Shown here in pieces: positions 24,244 to 31,606 of a DNA stretch of 64,000 bases. Positions within the stretch are counted from its first letter, which is position 1, and each line of letters begins with the position of its first letter. The position numbers and the translations under genes are program-made. The notes under the pieces were generated by a model. The model was not told the origin of the DNA. It was given only the letters and a program-made list of their open reading frames with translations, and ran no database searches. Origin of the DNA: Nocardia sp. MH4 (lineage in GTDB: Bacteria > Actinomycetota > Actinomycetes > Mycobacteriales > Mycobacteriaceae); the NCBI RefSeq assembly GCF_019266065.1, contig NZ_LPNR01000115.1, forward strand, positions 22,754 through 86,753, written 5' to 3'.

Positions 24244-25560
24244 ATGACCGCAGTAATCGACCCCACCTGTGCCCTGGCCACCGTCTCCGGTGCGGACCTG
24301 CGGGTTCCGCTCGTGCAGGGCGGGACCAAGGACTACGCCAACTTCGACTACGCCGCGAGCGCACCGGCCTTGCAGCAGGTCACCGACCGGATTTCCAAGC
24401 TGCTGCCGTACTACGCCAGCGTGCATCGCGGCGCCGGATACGCCTCGCGGATCTCCACCGAGTGCTACGAGGCGTCCCGTGGCGCGGTCGCCCGGTTCCT
24501 CGACGCCGCCGACGACCAGGTCGTCGTGTTCACCCGCAACACCACCGATTCGCTGAACCTGCTGGCCGGCTGCGTGCCCGGCGAGACCGTGGTGCTCGAT
24601 ATCGAGCACCACGCGAACTTCCTGCCGTGGACCGCGCACGGGCGCCGGGTCGTGCGGGCCGCCGATACCGTCGAGGAGACGATTCGCCGGGTCGTCGCCG
24701 AATTGTGCAGCAAGCCCGCCGCTTTGCTCGCGGTGACCGGCGCCTCCAACGTCACCGGTGAGGTGCTGCCGCTGGAGCGGCTGGCGACCATCGCCCACCT
24801 GTGCGGCGCGCGGATTCTCGTCGATGCGGCGCAGCTGGCGCCGCATCGCCGGATCTCCCTGCGCGAGACCGGCGTCGACTACCTCGCCTTCTCCGGGCAC
24901 AAGCTGTACGCGCCGTTCGGCGCCGGTGTGCTGGTCGGTCGGCGGGACTGGCTCGACGCCGGCGAGCCGCACCTGGCCGGTGGTGGCGCGGTGCGCGAAG
25001 TCGGTGTGGCGCAGGTCGACTGGGCCGCGGCGCCGCAGCGGCACGAGGCCGGTTCGCCGAATGTGCTCGGCGCGGCCGCCATCGCCGCCGCCTGCGACGC
25101 GCTCGCCGCGATCGATCCGGAGGAGCTCGTCGCCCACGAGCGGTTCCTGGCCGACCGGTTGCGCGACGGGCTGGGTGCGATCCCGGGCGTCGAGCTGGTC
25201 CGCATCTGGTCCGACAGCCCGGACTGTGTCGGCATCGTCGCCTTCACCGTGGCCGGCTATGCCCCCGGTGAGGTCGCCGCCTATCTCTCCGCTGAACACG
25301 CCATCGGTGTCCGCGACGGCCGCTTCTGCGCCCACCCCCTCCTCGCGGCCCTCGGCCTCGACGCCGCCCTGCGCGCCAGCATCGGCCTCGGCACCACAGC
25401 CGACGACGTGGACCGCTTGATCACCGCCGTCGCCACCCTCGTCGAATCCGGCCCCACCTGGACCTACGCCGCCACCGACGGCCTCTGGAACCCCACTCCC
25501 GAAACCCGCCCCCTCTCCGGCGACGCCCTCACCGGCGCCGCCCCCTGCCTCATCGGCTGA
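24244..25560 (+). CDS. Class V aminotransferase, cysteine desulfurase-like, SAM-riboswitch controlled
   Basis: PLP enzyme of 438 residues, fold type I, NifS/SufS-like. The N-terminal DYANFDYAASAPAL and HRGAGYASRISTECYEASRG match SufS-type enzymes. DAAQLAPHRR gives the Asp that contacts the pyridine nitrogen, and SGHKLYAPFGAG the PLP lysine. RDGRFCAHPLL carries a Cys in the region of the desulfurase active-site loop. It has no IscU/SufU partner next to it. The SAM-IV riboswitch in front implies a role in sulfur-amino-acid supply or sulfur mobilisation when SAM is low. The precise substrate (cysteine, selenocysteine or another thiol) is open. Confidence 0.88.
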   Translation: MTAVIDPTCALATVSGADLRVPLVQGGTKDYANFDYAASAPALQQVTDRISKLLPYYASVHRGAGYASRISTECYEASRGAVARFLDAADDQVVVFTRNTTDSLNLLAGCVPGETVVLDIEHHANFLPWTAHGRRVVRAADTVEETIRRVVAELCSKPAALLAVTGASNVTGEVLPLERLATIAHLCGARILVDAAQLAPHRRISLRETGVDYLAFSGHKLYAPFGAGVLVGRRDWLDAGEPHLAGGGAVREVGVAQVDWAAAPQRHEAGSPNVLGAAAIAAACDALAAIDPEELVAHERFLADRLRDGLGAIPGVELVRIWSDSPDCVGIVAFTVAGYAPGEVAAYLSAEHAIGVRDGRFCAHPLLAALGLDAALRASIGLGTTADDVDRLITAVATLVESGPTWTYAATDGLWNPTPETRPLSGDALTGAAPCLIG

Positions 25561-25618
25561 GCCGCCACGGTGCGGTCGGACGTGCGTGTCCGGCCGCACC
25601 GCTCTGTCCCCATCGGGA

Positions 25619-25753
25619 ATGTGCCCCGGTGATCCCTGCAAGAACTGCGCTGCCGCGCGCGCCGCGGGCGCGGCGCCGCTCCACCGTGGCGAGCCCGGCT
25701 ACAGATCCGGCTTGGACGCCGACGGTGACGGTATCGCTTGCGACAGGGGCTGA
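25619..25753 (+). pseudogene. Excalibur calcium-binding domain remnant
   Basis: 44-codon frame whose product reads MCPGDPCKNCAAARAAGAAP, then LHRGEPGYRSGLDADGDGIA and CDRG. It matches the Excalibur domain: CAAARAAGAAPLxRGEPGY, then DxDGDGIACD with its calcium-loop Asp residues and the conserved Cys pair. Excalibur proteins are normally exported with an N-terminal signal peptide, but the frame upstream encodes none. No ribosome site fits the ATG. I read it as the surviving 3' end of a secreted-protein gene, though a small intact gene cannot be excluded. Confidence 0.6.
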
Positions 25754-25790
25754 CCTGCCGATCGGCGCCCCGGCTCGCGCAGCGGCGCTG

Positions 25791-26342
25791 TCAGGTGTCG
25801 AGGGCGGTGGGGCGGTGGTATCTGCCGTTGTAGTAGAGGAGGGGGGCGGCGGACGGGGATTCCCTGGTGTCGTCGTGGACTCGGGTGACCAGGCCTACGG
25901 CGAGGGTGTGGTCGCCGATGTCGATGAGTTGGTGGAGGGTGGCGCGGAGCCAGATGGGGGTGCCGTGCAGGACCGGTTCGCCGGTGTCGAGGGTGGTCCA
26001 CAGGGAGCGGTCGGTGAAGCGGTCGGCGGCGGTACGGGAGAAACGGTGGGCCAGGTGGTGCTGGTGTTCGCCGAGGAAGTGGATGACGACCGAGTCGGCC
26101 GCGCGCAGGGCCTCGATGCTCGAGGACGTGTGGGCGATGTTGAACGACACCAGCGGCGGTTCCAGCGACAGTGAGGCGAAGGACGTCGCCGTGAAGCCGA
26201 CGGGGCCCGAGTCCGCTCCGATCGTCACCACGGTGACGCCGGCCGGATAGTGCCGCATCGAGGCCCGATACTGCTCAGCCGTGATCCCGCTCAGATCATC
26301 GGGGACGACCAGTTCGGCCGGAATACGTCGCGCATCACCCAC
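25791..26342 (-). CDS. Flavin reductase family protein (HpaC-like)
   Basis: Protein of 183 residues with the split-barrel FMN-binding fold: AEQYRASMRHYPAGVTVVTI, then GFTATSFASLSLEPPLVSFN and SVVIHFLGEHQHHLAHRFS. The C-terminal part has GDHTLAVGLVTRVHDD and the terminal LLYYNGRYH motif typical of the family. It probably reduces FMN or FAD with NAD(P)H for an oxygenase partner, which is not encoded nearby. The GTG start at 26342 lies 6 bases after TAGTTT (26354-26349), which sits within the end of the DUF998 gene, so it can be transcribed leaderless from its own promoter. Confidence 0.93.
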   Translation of the reverse strand: MGDARRIPAELVVPDDLSGITAEQYRASMRHYPAGVTVVTIGADSGPVGFTATSFASLSLEPPLVSFNIAHTSSSIEALRAADSVVIHFLGEHQHHLAHRFSRTAADRFTDRSLWTTLDTGEPVLHGTPIWLRATLHQLIDIGDHTLAVGLVTRVHDDTRESPSAAPLLYYNGRYHRPTALDT

Positions 26343-26351
26343 CGCCCCAAA

Positions 26352-27035
26352 CTACGCCTGCGGCGCGACCGCACCCATCGCCCGGTCGTCGCGCTGTGCG
26401 CCGATCGCGCCGGCCTTGTCTTCGGTGAGCACGCGGAACGCGAACACGACCTGCCACAACCCGATGAACAGGGTGGGCAGCCGTTCATAGAGCCCGGCGG
26501 AGGAATCCGCACCCGCCACGGTGCTTTCGAACGCAACGAAGAACGCGCCGACTGCCACCAGCGACAGCACGCCGGTGGCGACCGAGAAGGCTGCCCAGCC
26601 GCGGAAGGGGCGACCCGCGGCGGCGAACGCGGCTACCGGGAACGCCAGGAAAACCACCAGCGCGCCCATGCTGTGCACCGTGCCGATCGCGGTGACGGCG
26701 TCGGACTCACCGGCGGGGAATCCGAGCGCAGGGTCGGTGGGGGCAACGCCGATCAGGACCAGCCCCGCTCCCGCGACGAGCAGCGACACATATCCCGAAG
26801 TCCGGATGGCCGCCGAACGCCGGAGCGCCTCGGCGAAGCACAGGGTCAGCACGCCGTAGACGACGAAGTTCGCGATTTGTATCCAGCCGTGCCGGCCAAG
26901 GCTGAGCGTGCTGATGGTGTCGTGCGAGGAGTCGTAGTCCGGCTGCACCGCACCGTTGACGAGATAGGTCAGGACGAAGAGAACGGGACCGGTCGCACCC
27001 GCCGCCACCATGGCATGCGTACAACGTATACTCAT
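26352..27035 (-). CDS. DUF998 integral membrane protein
   Basis: Protein of 227 residues with about six transmembrane helices, matching DUF998: GPVLFVLTYLVNGAVQPDYD, the HDTISTLSLGRHGWIQIANF signature, then hydrophobic blocks such as SLLVAGAGLVLIGVAP and SMGALVVFLAFPVAAFA. Function unknown. ATG 27035 is preferred because TACGTT lies 6 bases before it, inside the middle operator site; ATG 27011 is an alternative. It is divergent from the TetR gene, and the three operators between them make it the likely regulated target. Confidence 0.85.
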   Translation of the reverse strand: MSIRCTHAMVAAGATGPVLFVLTYLVNGAVQPDYDSSHDTISTLSLGRHGWIQIANFVVYGVLTLCFAEALRRSAAIRTSGYVSLLVAGAGLVLIGVAPTDPALGFPAGESDAVTAIGTVHSMGALVVFLAFPVAAFAAAGRPFRGWAAFSVATGVLSLVAVGAFFVAFESTVAGADSSAGLYERLPTLFIGLWQVVFAFRVLTEDKAGAIGAQRDDRAMGAVAPQA

Positions 27036-27072
27036 GTGTACAACGTACACGGATTGTGCGTACGTAGTACAC
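27017..27072. promoter_or_regulatory. Three tandem TetR operator sites
   Basis: Three copies of the symmetric pattern (G)CGTAC/GTGTAC-NNN-GTACAC: 27017-27031 GCGTACAACGTATAC, 27036-27050 GTGTACAACGTACAC (perfect), 27058-27072 GCGTACGTAGTACAC. Centres are 19 and 22 bases apart. They fill the space between the divergent DUF998 and TetR starts. Confidence 0.85.
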
Positions 27073-27089
27073 ACGAGAGAGAATCAGGC

Positions 27090-27794
27090 GTGACATTCCT
27101 CTGGGAACGGCTTGCGCAGGCCACCGGCGCACCGGGTAAGGCTCTGTCCGCTCAGCGCATCGCCGCGACGGCGGTGGCCGTTGCCGACGCCGACGGACTC
27201 GACGCGATCACCATGCGCCGCCTCGCCGCCGAGCTGGGCGTCGCGCCCATGGCCGCCTACCGCCACGTGGCGAACAAGGACGAGGTGCTGGAACTGATGG
27301 TCGACCTCGTCTACGGCGAGATCGACCTGTCCGCCGGGATCGACTGGCGCACGACCCTGCGCGAGATGGCACTGGCTGTCCGCGCTCTGATCCTGCGCCA
27401 CCCGTGGCTCACCCGCCTGTCGGCCCCGCAGCTGGTCTACGAGCTGACACCGCATCGCATGGCGCTGACGGAACTGGCTCTCGCCGCACTCCACGACGAC
27501 CTCGGCCTCGACCTCGATACCGCGATGGCGGCCTGTCGCACCGTCTCCATGTATGTCCAGGGCGCGACCAGCGCCGAAATCGGTCTGCGCGACCTCATGG
27601 ACGATCGCGGCTGGACCACCGGCGCGGATGCCCGCGCGGGTCTCGCCACACACCTGCGGTGGCTTCTCGACACCGGCCGCTATCCGACCTTCCAGCGTTA
27701 CGCCCAGGCGGCGGACCGCAAAGACGACCTGCGATGGCAGTTCGAAACCGGTCTCGATCAGGTCCTCGACGGAATCGGCTGCGCCGCACACTGA
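27090..27794 (+). CDS. TetR family regulator (TetR_C tetracycline-type)
   Basis: Protein of 234 residues. The HTH spans about residues 23-65: SAQRIAATAVAVADADGLDA, ITMRRLAAELGVAPMAAYRH and VANKDEVLELMVD. The C-terminal half (WRTTLREMALAVRALILRHP and onward) resembles the tetracyclin repressor-type ligand domain. GTG 27090 follows GAGAGAGAATC. The three palindromes in front of it and of the divergent DUF998 gene indicate autoregulation and control of the membrane protein. The inducer is unknown. Confidence 0.92.
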   Translation: MTFLWERLAQATGAPGKALSAQRIAATAVAVADADGLDAITMRRLAAELGVAPMAAYRHVANKDEVLELMVDLVYGEIDLSAGIDWRTTLREMALAVRALILRHPWLTRLSAPQLVYELTPHRMALTELALAALHDDLGLDLDTAMAACRTVSMYVQGATSAEIGLRDLMDDRGWTTGADARAGLATHLRWLLDTGRYPTFQRYAQAADRKDDLRWQFETGLDQVLDGIGCAAH

Positions 27795-27836
27795 ATCGCC
27801 CGAACCGATTCACCGGCGTGGCAAAGCGCCTCGGAC

Positions 27837-28313
27837 TCAGTCGACCTCGATCGGCAGCCCGGCGGTGATCCGGACGAGTTCGCGGAAGTTGGTGCGGAAC
27901 ACCGTGTTCGGATGTCCACCCGCGGCCCACACCTCGGTGTGCTCGGCCAGGGCGGTGTCGACCCAGGTGGGCAGATTGGTGGGATGGCCGACGGGGGCGG
28001 TGCCGTCGATCGGCTGGCCGGTGACGCGCTCGACCAGGGCGGTGGGCGCCGGGGTGAGCCTGCCCTCCAGGCGTTTGCCGGTCCGCGTCAGATCGACCTG
28101 ATGGTGGTCGGCGACCAGCAACAGGACGGGGTCGTCGTCGAGCAGGAAGACCTGCGAGGTGGTGATCGCGGTGGGCGGGGCGCCCAGAGCGCGGGCGGCA
28201 TCGGCCGCGGTGGCAGCGGGCGTCTCGGGCGAAACGATGACGCCGTGATGCCCGCGGGCGATGAGCGTATCGGCGACGCGGCATGCGACCGCCGGTAGAG
28301 ACGACCTGCGCAT
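27837..28313 (-). CDS. YbaK/EbsC-type aminoacyl-tRNA deacylase
   Basis: Protein of 158 residues with the YbaK/ProX fold, which hydrolyses mischarged aminoacyl-tRNA (classically Cys-tRNA(Pro)). Diagnostic parts are TSQVFLLDDDPVLLLVADHH, the central VGHPTNLPTWVDTAL and the C-terminal AAGGHPNTVFRTNFRELVRI. The catalytic Lys position of the family appears replaced or shifted (VDLTRTGKRLEG). ATG 28313 is strongly supported by TACTCT (minus strand, 28326-28321) 7 bases upstream, a leaderless arrangement; the frame continues to 28391. It is divergent from the enoyl-CoA hydratase gene. Confidence 0.88.
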   Translation of the reverse strand: MRRSSLPAVACRVADTLIARGHHGVIVSPETPAATAADAARALGAPPTAITTSQVFLLDDDPVLLLVADHHQVDLTRTGKRLEGRLTPAPTALVERVTGQPIDGTAPVGHPTNLPTWVDTALAEHTEVWAAGGHPNTVFRTNFRELVRITAGLPIEVD

Positions 28314-28420
28314 GAAATCCAGAGTAGGACGATTGCGGGAAATATGCCGGGGGAGCGGGATTTTGGGGTTCATCCCAGGGGCTGCGCACATCCCTGGCGG
28401 CGCGCCAATAGACTCGGTCC

Positions 28421-29242
28421 ATGACTGAATGGCAGGCCTTCACCGTCGAGATCGCCGACCACGTTGCCCAGGTCACACTGACCGGGCCGGGTAAGGGCAA
28501 CGCGATGGGACCCGATTTCTGGCGTGAGCTGCCGGAGATCTTCCGCGAGCTCGACGCCGACCCGCAGGTGCGGGCCGTGGTGCTCACCGGCGCGGGCAAG
28601 CACTTCTCCTTCGGGCTCGACCTGGCGGCGATGGGCGGCATGCTCGCCCCGGTGCTGGCCGACGATGCCAAGGCCGCGCCGCGCACCGAGTTCCTCAAGG
28701 TCGTGCGCGGTATGCAGGACTCGGTGACCGCGGTCGCCGAGTGCACCAAGCCGGTGATCGCGGCCGTGTCCGGCTGGTGCATCGGTGGTGGCCTCGACCT
28801 GATCGCGGCCGCCGACATCCGGCTGGCCAGCGAGGACGCCAAGTTCAGCCTGCGGGAGGCGAAGGTCGCGATCGTCGCCGACATCGGCTCGCTGCAGCGT
28901 CTGCCCGGCATCATCGGCGAGGGCAACCTGCGCGAGCTCGCGTACACCGCCAAGGACATCGACGCCGCGCGCGCCGAGCGGATCGGCCTGGTCAACGAGG
29001 TGTTCGCCGATCAGGAGGCCGTCGTCGCGGCCGCGCACGCGATGGCCCGCGAGATCGCCGACAACCCGCCGCTGGTGGTGCAGGGCATCAAGGACGTGCT
29101 CGAGCATCGGACCGCTCCGGCGGTGGCCGACGGCCTGCGCTACGTGTCGACCTGGAACGCGGCGTTCCTGCCGTCCAAGGACCTCACCGAGGCGATCACG
29201 GCGGTGTTCCAGAAGCGCGCGCCGGAGTTCAAGGGCGAGTAA
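28421..29242 (+). CDS. Enoyl-CoA hydratase/isomerase (crotonase family)
   Basis: Crotonase-fold enzyme of 273 residues. The oxyanion-hole segments are LTGAGKHFSFGLDLAAMGGM and VSGWCIGGGLDLIAAADIRL; the acidic residues of the active site fall in AKFSLREAKVAIVADIGSLQ. The Asp in VAIVADIGSLQRLP is the pattern of delta(3,5)-delta(2,4)-dienoyl-CoA isomerases, so that activity is possible. It acts in fatty-acid or related CoA-ester degradation in the cytosol. ATG 28421 lies 6 bases after TAGACT (28409-28414): leaderless. There are no other beta-oxidation genes next to it. Confidence 0.92.
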   Translation: MTEWQAFTVEIADHVAQVTLTGPGKGNAMGPDFWRELPEIFRELDADPQVRAVVLTGAGKHFSFGLDLAAMGGMLAPVLADDAKAAPRTEFLKVVRGMQDSVTAVAECTKPVIAAVSGWCIGGGLDLIAAADIRLASEDAKFSLREAKVAIVADIGSLQRLPGIIGEGNLRELAYTAKDIDAARAERIGLVNEVFADQEAVVAAAHAMAREIADNPPLVVQGIKDVLEHRTAPAVADGLRYVSTWNAAFLPSKDLTEAITAVFQKRAPEFKGE

Positions 29243-29284
29243 AGGCAGTACAAACGGTTGCCCCGGCGACCGTTCTGTCTACAT

Positions 29285-29318
29285 ACTTGCATCACACAAC
29301 TAATTGATTGATGCAAGT
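29285..29318 (+). promoter_or_regulatory. MarR operator upstream of the MarR-MFS operon
   Basis: Perfect 10-bp inverted repeat ACTTGCATCA (29285-29294) / TGATGCAAGT (29309-29318) with a 14-nt AT-rich spacer, ending 14 bases before the GTG of the MarR gene. The long arms and position make it the probable site of autorepression. Confidence 0.8.
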
Positions 29319-29332
29319 AAAGGTGAACTGAA

Positions 29333-29830
29333 GTGGTGGACAACGAGCCCGCGATCGACGCGATCGCGGTCCAGCTCGTCCGGCTGCACCGGCTGCGGGA
29401 CCGGACGCTGGCCCAGATCAAGGACCGCTCCGGCATCGACCCGGCGGGCTTCGTCGTGCTGTTCCGGCTGGTCTGTGACGGGCCGATGCGCTCGGGCGCG
29501 CTGGCCGAGGCGGTGCACTCGGACGCGTCGACGGTGAGCAGGCAGGTGGCCCAGCTGGTCGACCGGGAACTGGTGCGACGCGTCGCCGACCCCGACGACG
29601 GCCGCGCCACCGTGCTGGAGGTGACCGACCAGGGCCGGGAGGTCGCCGAGCGGATTCGAACCCGGCGCCGCGAGTCGGTCGCCGTCGTCACCGAGGACTG
29701 GTCGCCCGAGGATCGCGCGACCTTCGCCGCGCTGCTGACGCGCTTCGTCGACGACTACGACGTGGCCCGCCCGACCCTGCTGACCCGCTCGACCGCGCTC
29801 AGCGCTACCGCGATGGAGAACGATTCGTGA
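29333..29830 (+). CDS. MarR family regulator of an adjacent drug exporter
   Basis: Protein of 165 residues: N-terminal helix, then GFVVLFRLVCDGPMRSGALA, recognition helix EAVHSDASTVSRQVAQLVDR and wing RRVADPDDGRATVLEVTDQG. GTG 29333 follows AGGTGAACTGAA. The stop overlaps the GTG of the MFS transporter by four bases (GTGA), so both form one translationally coupled operon. A perfect 10-bp inverted repeat sits directly upstream. This is the classic layout of a self-repressed efflux operon induced by the exported compound. Confidence 0.93.
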   Translation: MVDNEPAIDAIAVQLVRLHRLRDRTLAQIKDRSGIDPAGFVVLFRLVCDGPMRSGALAEAVHSDASTVSRQVAQLVDRELVRRVADPDDGRATVLEVTDQGREVAERIRTRRRESVAVVTEDWSPEDRATFAALLTRFVDDYDVARPTLLTRSTALSATAMENDS

Positions 29831-31599
29831 CGACAACCGCGGCCCCGGTGGAATCACCTGCCGGCTTCACCCACCGCCAGATCCTGACCATCCTGTCCGG
29901 CCTCATGCTCGGCATGCTGCTGGCCTCGCTCGATCAGACGATCGTGTCGACCTCGATCCGCACCATCGCCGACGACCTGCACGGCTACTCACTGCAGGCC
30001 TGGGCGACGACGGCCTACCTGATCACCGCGACGATCAGCACCCCGCTCTACGGCAAGCTCTCGGACATGTTCGGCCGTAAGCCGTTCTTCCTCACCGCGA
30101 TCGGACTGTTCGTCATCGGCTCGCTGCTGTGTACGTTCGCCACGTCGATGTACCAGCTGGCGGCCTTCCGCGCGTTCCAGGGTCTGGGTGCCGGCGGGTT
30201 GATGTCGCTGGCGCTGGCCATCATGGGCGACATCATCAGCCCCCGCGAACGTGCCCGCTACCAGGGCTACTTCCTGGCCGTGTTCGGTATCTCGAGCGTG
30301 CTCGGGCCGGTGCTCGGCGGTCTGCTGGCCGGGCAGGACACCATTCTCGGCGTCACCGGCTGGCGCTGGGTGTTCCTGGTGAACGTGCCGCTGGGCCTGC
30401 TCGCGCTGGTCGTGGTGACCCGGGTGCTGCAACTGCCGCGCAAGCCGCACGCCACCCACCGCATCGACTTCGGCGGCGCGCTGGTGCTCGCGATCGGACT
30501 GGTCCCGCTGCTGATCGTGGCCGAGCAGGGCCGCGAATGGGGTTGGGGCAGTACCGCGTCGGTGGTCTGCTATCTGATCGGCGCCGCGGGCGTCCTCGGG
30601 TTCGTCGCGGTCGAGAAGGTCATGGGCGATGCGGCGATGATCCCGTTGCGCATCTTCACCAACACCACGTTCGCGCTCGGCGTGGTGATCTCGTTCGTGG
30701 TCGGCGCCGCCATGTTCGGCGGCATGCTGCTGCTGCCGCAGTACCTGCAGGTCGTGCGGGGCGCGGGACCCACCGAGGCGGGTCTGCAGATGCTGCCGAT
30801 GGTGCTCGGCCTGATGACCGGTTCGATCGTGTCGGGTCGGCTGATCTCGAAAACCGGCCGCTACCGGGCCTTCCCGGTGATCGGCGCGACGGTGCTGACC
30901 CTCGGCCTGTTCCTGCTGCACCTGCTCGACGCCGACAGCCCGCTGTGGCTGGCGATGATCTTCATGGCGCTGGCCGGCTTCGGTCTCGGCAACCTGCTCC
31001 AGCCGATGACGCTGGCGCTGCAGAACGCGTTGCCGCCCGAGGACATGGGCGTGTCCACCGCCTCGGCCACGTTCTTCCGGCAGATCGGCGGCACGCTCGG
31101 CGCCGCAGTCTTCCTGTCGATCCTGTTCTCGCTGCTCACCCCGAACATCACCGAGCGGATGCAGCAGGCGGCCACCGATCCGGCCTACCAGCAGGCCGTG
31201 ATCGCGGGTGCGCAGAGCGGCAACCCGGCCGATGCCGCGCTGGCCAAGGGCCTGCTGGCGCACGACACCTCGGCGGCGGGCCAGGTGCTCGAGGACAGCT
31301 CGATCGTCCAGCAGCTGAATCCGGTGCTGGCCAAGCCGTTCCAGGTGGGCTTCGCCGATTCGATGTCGACGGTGTTCCTGGTGGCGACCGGGGTCGCGCT
31401 GCTGGCGCTGCTGCTGGTGCTGTTCTGGAAGGAGGCCCCGCTGCGGATGCAGGGCGGCATCCAAGCCGCCGGTGACACCAAGGCCGCCGACGGCGCGGGC
31501 GCGCTGGTCGACACGGCGGCGCAGTCCAGTGCCGCGGACGCCGACCACAGCGCCGACGACGCGGGCGGCCGGGTGCGGGCCGCGGCGCCCCCGGCATGA
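29827..31599 (+). CDS. DHA2-type MFS multidrug transporter (EmrB/QacA family)
   Basis: Proton-driven exporter of 590 residues with 14 predicted transmembrane helices. The family motifs are seen in MLLASLDQTIVSTSIRTIAD (helix 1), GKLSDMFGRKPFFL (motif A) and SVLGPVLGGLLAG (motif C). Helix 14 ends near FLVATGVALLALLLVLF and is followed by an Ala/Asp-rich cytosolic tail of about 55 residues. It starts at GTG 29827 inside the stop of the MarR gene. Substrates probably include hydrophobic drugs or dyes; this cannot be read from sequence. Confidence 0.95.
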   Translation: MTTTAAPVESPAGFTHRQILTILSGLMLGMLLASLDQTIVSTSIRTIADDLHGYSLQAWATTAYLITATISTPLYGKLSDMFGRKPFFLTAIGLFVIGSLLCTFATSMYQLAAFRAFQGLGAGGLMSLALAIMGDIISPRERARYQGYFLAVFGISSVLGPVLGGLLAGQDTILGVTGWRWVFLVNVPLGLLALVVVTRVLQLPRKPHATHRIDFGGALVLAIGLVPLLIVAEQGREWGWGSTASVVCYLIGAAGVLGFVAVEKVMGDAAMIPLRIFTNTTFALGVVISFVVGAAMFGGMLLLPQYLQVVRGAGPTEAGLQMLPMVLGLMTGSIVSGRLISKTGRYRAFPVIGATVLTLGLFLLHLLDADSPLWLAMIFMALAGFGLGNLLQPMTLALQNALPPEDMGVSTASATFFRQIGGTLGAAVFLSILFSLLTPNITERMQQAATDPAYQQAVIAGAQSGNPADAALAKGLLAHDTSAAGQVLEDSSIVQQLNPVLAKPFQVGFADSMSTVFLVATGVALLALLLVLFWKEAPLRMQGGIQAAGDTKAADGAGALVDTAAQSSAADADHSADDAGGRVRAAAPPA

Positions 31600-31606
31600 T
31601 CGAGGG

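Noticed and set aside
25629..26174. Plus-strand frame over the flavin reductase gene
   Set aside because: Antisense to a clearly recognised gene and Val/Gly-rich, so a shadow.
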